Of a stretch of DNA of 64,000 nt, positions 59,650 to 64,000 are shown piece by piece. The stretch is from Gnetum montanum (taxonomy: Eukaryota; Streptophyta; Gnetopsida; Gnetales; Gnetaceae): positions 539,252 to 603,251 of the forward strand of contig MNCI01037820.1 in assembly GCA_015680685.1 (NCBI GenBank). The letters are read 5' to 3'. Every line of letters starts with the position of its first letter. Position 1 is the stretch's first letter. The position numbers and the translations under genes are program-made. The notes under the pieces are model-generated. The model was not told the DNA's origin and ran no database searches. It saw only the letters and a list, made by a program, of their open reading frames with translations.

Positions 59650-60960
59650 CAGGTCTTATAGGTAATTAATGCATGGCTTAAGTAGTATACCAACAACTCT
59701 ACTCCATCATCTTATTTCTAATAGAGTAGAGAGGCAATGAACGTGTCAGAGATAACAAGGTTGATGTAAAGAGGTTTATCCTTTTAAGGTGAATAGACTA
59801 TAGATAGTTGTGCCAACTCCTACTTATGGTTTTCAAAGACTTCTTAGCATTAAGTCATCCACTCATAATGAGCTCCTTTCTTGAGCAAGTGTTGCATTGG
59901 TTGTAACTTATCTGTACCTCTTAATGAACTTACAAATAAATTGTAATCAACCTTGCAATCCTCAAATCTCCTTAAGGTTAGTTGGTACTCCCAAGTTAGA
60001 TATGGCCTTAACCCTATCAAGATTAACACATATTCCTACTTCAGATACTCCAAATCCGAGCATCTTACTAGTTTTGACACCAAAGATACACTTCTTAGGA
60101 TTAAGCCTAAGCTCATACTTGAGACATCATTTCAACTCAAGGTCAAGGCCATGTGCATGATCATGAGTCATTTTGTATTTAATGGCTATATTGTCCATGT
60201 ATTCATTAAGTAATCCTAACATATAATCATTAAAGATATACATCATGGCTTTTTGACAAATGGCGCCTACATTCTTAAGACCAAACAACATCATGATCTA
60301 ACAAAAGGTTTTCGAAGAGATCACAAAGGTTGTAAAAAGTTGATGCTTCAAGTTAATCCTAACTTGGTTGTATCTTGAGAACCCATCCATGAAGGATAAT
60401 AAGGCATGTCCAACTATAATATTGATAAGTTGGTTTATACTAAGAAAAGGAAAATCATCTTTGATTATTTCCTTACTTAGGTCTCAGAAATCAATGCAAA
60501 TACATGTACTCCCATTTTTCCTAAAGACTACCACTACGTTGGACACCCATTTCGTGTAATTAATAGCTTGAATGAAACCAACTTAATATAGTTTTGTGAT
60601 TTCATTCCAAATTTTCAAGGCTAAATATGGTCTAATCTTATGAACTTTTTGCTTAACTAGCCTGATATTAGGATCAAGTATGATGTTATGTAACACTAAG
60701 TATGGATCAAGACCTAGCATATCTTCATATGACCAGGCAAAAGCCTTAATATTTTCTTGGAGGACCTTGGTGATGCTTTGAGCCTACTAAGGTTTCAGTG
60801 AGGAACTTATTTTTAGTGTTTTGTTCATAGCACTATGTATTGTGATAGAAACCTCAACTAGAGAGTCCTTGGTAATGTCACCAACCTCTAGGCTAAGGGT
60901 TTTAACTAGGTTAATAAGCCATTCAAGAGGTTTTTCTATCAAGGCTATGTGATCAACAAG
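59650..60960 (-). pseudogene. Reverse transcriptase of T3
   Basis: The minus strand reads SNVVVVFRKNGSTCICIDF, FMDGFSRYNQVRINLKHQ, MMLFGLKNVGAICQKAM and LNEYMDNIAIKYKMTHDH, then LRLNPKKCIFGVKTSKMLG. These are RT blocks in order. The catalytic YVDD box is YMDN: the second Asp codon became AAT (complement 60190-60192). Stops are frequent but frameshifts are few. Confidence 0.85.
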
Positions 60961-61018
60961 GCTCTCAAGCTCAAGATCTAAATGATTAAGGTTGATTATT
61001 TATTCAACATCATCATCA

Positions 61019-61240
61019 CAGCCTGCTAAGGCCTAAAAATGGTAGCCTTATGACCTACTAAGGCCTAAAACTAGCACCACCATGGCTCGCTAAGGTCTAA
61101 AACTAGCAATCTTGTGGCCTACCATGGCCTAAAACTAATAACGTGTATGGAGCACCATGGCCTAAAACTAGCAACACGTACAGCCCACTAAGGCCTAAAA
61201 CTAGCAGCACGCCAAGGCTCGCTAAAGCCTAATATTGACA
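61019..61240 (+). repeat. ~31-bp minisatellite related to the T1 array
   Basis: Seven units such as GGCTCGCTAAGGTCTAAAAC followed by TAGCAATCTTGT. The core TAAAACTAGCA and the spacing agree with the array at 1407-1800. Here it lies 5' of the T3 RT and reads in the opposite sense relative to pol. Confidence 0.8.
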
Positions 61241-61833
61241 AAACTATTTATAACCCATTATAGCTAATTACAACTTGGTTCACATTTTAGTTGCCTATTC
61301 AATTTACCTATTACTTTACCAACTATTACATTATAACTACCTTTTTTAATCAATGTAGCCTTATGACACAAATAAAACGTAAAATGCATAAGGTATATAA
61401 AACTAAAAATACTAGAACATGTAAGCAAAGTTAAAGTTTTAAAGATAATAATCAAAATTTCTATAACACATAGCCATGGTCACATAGTGTGACAAAAGTT
61501 CAAACAACATATAAAATGAATATAAGTCCAACAACCATAGCTACACTATGTAGGAATAAAATAAAAAATAATAATAGATCATCTCTCAATAACATCATCA
61601 ACAACAAATAAAATAGCCAAAGATATAATCAGTAGATAGTGCTAAGATGTAACTAGAAGGGTTTGAGGAGCACTTTTAACAATGTCACCACTAGGGCAAC
61701 CATTGTCACCTGGTACCTATAACACAATAACATAAGTTTAATTAGTAATCAACATAATATGAAACCAAATCAAAAACTAACCTTAACTAAGATATGCTAA
61801 AATAAAAGAAATAAAATAAAACAATAAGCAAAC
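61241..61833. other. No recognisable gene
   Basis: AT-rich, short low-complexity stretches, nothing assignable. Confidence 0.5.
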
Positions 61834-62640
61834 CTAGGAGGGCTTAGGTGCAACATCCTCTACAAGGAAACTCTAAAGACCAACCTCTAGACAATGGAGG
61901 ATTTGGTCCTTAGTCATGTGGGCCTAATCCACCTCCCCAAGATTAATGACAGTTAGGATGTTACTCTTGTTAATCTTAGTCTAAGTTGGTGGCTTCTGCA
62001 AAAATGTAATGGTGGTCACGTCCCCAAAATTAGTAGAGACCTAAGGAGTTGCAGAATTAGCCACCACCAAAGAGATTTCAAATAGTTTGAAGACACTTTG
62101 TGCTTGGATCCCCTTCATGAATAGCTCTAACTTGTGTCATTCTATTGACTCCTCTTACAACTAATTAAGATAGCTCTCGCACTCTACCTTGTTCTTTTTC
62201 TTATGGCTTTTTTGTACCTGACCCGACTCTAGAACCCAAACACAATAATCTCTTCACTCCCTTGCCTTGCGAGCTAGTAAGTCCATTTGCAACTTTTTCT
62301 TTGTGACGTCCCTAGTAAGGGCAACCTTGTCATGGATGGCATTCCAATACTGTCCCCATGTTATGTCCTTGGTTTTCATGGAGTCCCTGTTAGCCACTTG
62401 GATTACCACAAATCCCTTATGATCCTAGAGATCTTTAATTACCTCAACCTATCTCTTAGTCTCTCTTTCCAATGCCACAACTTGTTCTCATAGGAACCTG
62501 TTTGAACATTGGCACTCGAAAAAAAATTTAGCACATGAAAGTGCATATTCAGTGGCACTTTCATATAACTTTCATGAAACATTTTCCAATTCAGGTGATA
62601 GGCTAGCCAATGCATTGATCTCCATGGCATAGTTGGAACC
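61834..62640 (-). pseudogene. X-type coiled-coil protein, copy X5, single decayed frame
   Basis: One minus-strand frame can be followed for about 265 codons without a frameshift, interrupted only by stops that each replace Gln, Arg or Trp. Readable parts are SNYAMEINALASLSPELENV, EQVVALERETKR, ITWGQYWNAIHDKVALTRDV, TKKKLQMDLLARKARE, HKLELFMKGIQAQSVFKLFE and HMTKDQILHCLEVGL. It is mostly helical and charged, with a more globular tail. A TTACTTACAG just upstream looks like a 3' splice site. It lies on the same strand as T3 pol, 0.9 kb 5' of RT, so it may be T3's gag or a separate X remnant. Confidence 0.5.
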
Positions 62641-63663
62641 TCATCCAACCTTAGACACTGTAAGTAATATAACAACAAAACATGCATATAAAAATAATAA
62701 ATAAGAATAACCAAAAAACTTCTAAACCAATAAGACCACATAACTCCAACATTGTTACTACAATAATAACATTGGTGGATGAGGCTAATGTTGTTTGAAA
62801 AGTCTATTTACCATTTATGGTATCCAACATGGTTTTGGTGGCCTTGGAGGTATTAAAACTTATCATAAATGGAAACTACAATGGAGGTAAAGGCTTGCTA
62901 CACCTACACATGATTCTAATCTATCAATAATCATGGTAAAAATTCGTAGCCAAAAATTAGCAGCCATGTGACCTATAAAAGTCCATCTCAAACACCTTGA
63001 ATAGGTTCTTCTGCTTATGAATTCTTGAACTTATAAAAAAGCTTTTGGCAATTCTTAAGCACTAGAACCTTTGGCAATTTTGAGCATTCTACAACCTTTG
63101 ACCACTTGGCAAGATTTTTGGAACAAACATGTAACTACCTAGGGACAAAGACTCTCAACATAGTATCCTCTTTTACAACAAAAGTTGAGCATATACCTTA
63201 CCCCCTAGTGACCAACACTAAAAATCTAGGCTACAAACTTGCAAAGAGTTTTGGTGTTGGGATTTGGAAAGTACTTGGAGCGTGGAGTTAACTGTAGAGT
63301 GTAAACTACCAGCTTCAATAGGCTTCAAACTCCATTAGAGCAAACTCCTCATGTATTCAGGCATCATTTGTACACATTTCAAACTCTTCATTTTTAATAT
63401 TTTCATTGTAATAAAGTTTACAGTTCATTTATTGTGCAAATTATCATGATTTTATTTTGTGCATTCATTTTTAAATTGGATTTGCTTCATTTTTACCATT
63501 TGTCTATCCCCATTTACACTCTTCAGGTTCCTAGATGATCAACAAGACTATCCTATGCACCTTAGATCCTCTTTCTTGGAGGCCCTTGGGATCCAAGGTT
63601 GAAACCATTTCACACCTGGAATTTTCGATTTTCCAGTGATCAAATTTTTCAAGTGCAACAGCC
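62641..63663 (+). other. LTR-like promoter region of X6
   Basis: TATAAAA at 62974-62980, a TTGTAATAAAG polyadenylation-like signal at about 63408 and an ATG-initiated frame at 63664 together suggest an LTR plus leader in plus orientation. LTR ends and PBS were not resolved. No gene in between. Confidence 0.4.
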
Positions 63664-64000
63664 ATGACCTTCAACACTAACAGGGACCTATTGTAGGTCC
63701 AAAAAGAAAACTTAGATCTCACTAAAGATAATCACTACTTGCATAATGCTAACCAACAAAAGAACTAAATTGTTAAACTAATATGCCAAAAATAGGAGCA
63801 ACTCGCCAAGGTGAACTTCAATCTAATAAGGTTAGTAGTAGAGAACTGTAATCTCTCAATAGAGGAATTCCATGCACTTCATCAAAAGATAGCCATTGAG
63901 GTAGTCACTTGGAAGAATGAAGCCTTGAAATTTGAACAAATGAAAAATCATTACAAGGACTATGTCAAATTCCTCAAAGAGATCAATGAAAAGGAGATTC
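63664..64000 (+). pseudogene. X-type coiled-coil ORF, copy X6, runs off the window
   Basis: One frame from ATG 63664 to the window end, with three stops near its start. It reads VQKENLDLTKDNHYLHNAN, EQLAKVNFNLIRLVVENCN, LSIEEFHALHQKIAIEVVTW and KNEALKFEQMKNHYKDYVKF, then LKEINEKEI. It is strongly coiled-coil. The segment VNxDxxRLxVENxNLSxxE ... KNEALKxE ... KEINxKEI is shared with X3 at 32.1-31.9 kb on the minus strand. Its continuation lies beyond the window. Confidence 0.6.

Overview
This window is plant nuclear DNA made almost entirely of decayed retrotransposons. The basis is: Ty3/gypsy polyproteins of the Athila/Tat type, a primer-binding site (PBS) matching plant tRNA-Asp, LINE remnants with a DUF4283-like ORF1, pol III tRNA-like sequence, long plant-type microsatellites and heavy C-to-T / G-to-A decay. 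The species cannot be told from the sequence. I found no convincing host gene, rRNA gene, functional tRNA gene or CRISPR array. There is one 117-base assembly gap (35481-35597).

Four groups of elements recur. (1) Family A, Athila-like: LTRs of about 750-890 bp that begin TGATGA and end CTCATCA, a tRNA-Asp PBS, and a polypurine tract (PPT) with the signature AGTCATGGGGG. Copies are A1 (3' end, 4796-5781), A2 (9501-24901), A3 (14570-22810, minus), A4 (25141-29211), A5 (about 35483-43089) and A6 (about 51250-56900, minus). (2) Family T, Tat-like: T1 (1-4262, with pol 3' part and a 3' LTR), T2 (a solo LTR, 18696-19897, minus) and T3 (about 57320-60960, minus). (3) Family X: an unidentified protein with an N-terminal block around EWYLGEAYLFWN and a C-terminal coiled coil. 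Six degenerate copies lie at about 4.3, 23-24.9, 31-34, 47-50, 62 and 63-64 kb. (4) LINEs: N1 (about 7.1-9.5 kb, continued at 24.9 and 29.2 kb), N2 (44.5-46.0 kb), N3 (46.0-46.5 kb) and N4 (48.9-49.1 kb).

Layout. From 1 to 5.8 kb, T1 ends in its 3' LTR inside an older X/A1 unit. From 5.8 to 29.4 kb a LINE is split twice: by A2, with target-site duplication (TSD) CCTAT/TCTAC, and by A4, with TSD AAGAT/AAGAC. A2 holds an X-type segment, which holds A3 (TSD GGAGG on both sides), which holds the T2 solo LTR (TSD GAGAG/GATAG). This is a five-level nest with junctions that can be read. A pure (TG)270 tract follows at 29.7-30.3 kb. X copies in minus orientation occupy 31-35 kb. A5, the most complete family A copy, spans 35.5-43.1 kb. 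LINE fragments and a minus-strand X copy fill 44.5-51 kb. A6 and T3, both minus, fill 51-61 kb. The right edge has two X copies in opposite orientation.

Nothing here looks functional today. The most notable signals are regulatory and structural. LTR promoters in both A and T families carry dense arrays of short perfect palindromes (GCGATATCGC-type, TTACGC/GCGTAA-type and GCGTATACGC-type) directly upstream of the TATA box. The assembly gap falls exactly on such a block. Further points are the X protein family, an atypical gag zinc knuckle shared by several A copies, and an in-frame 279-bp duplication in T3.
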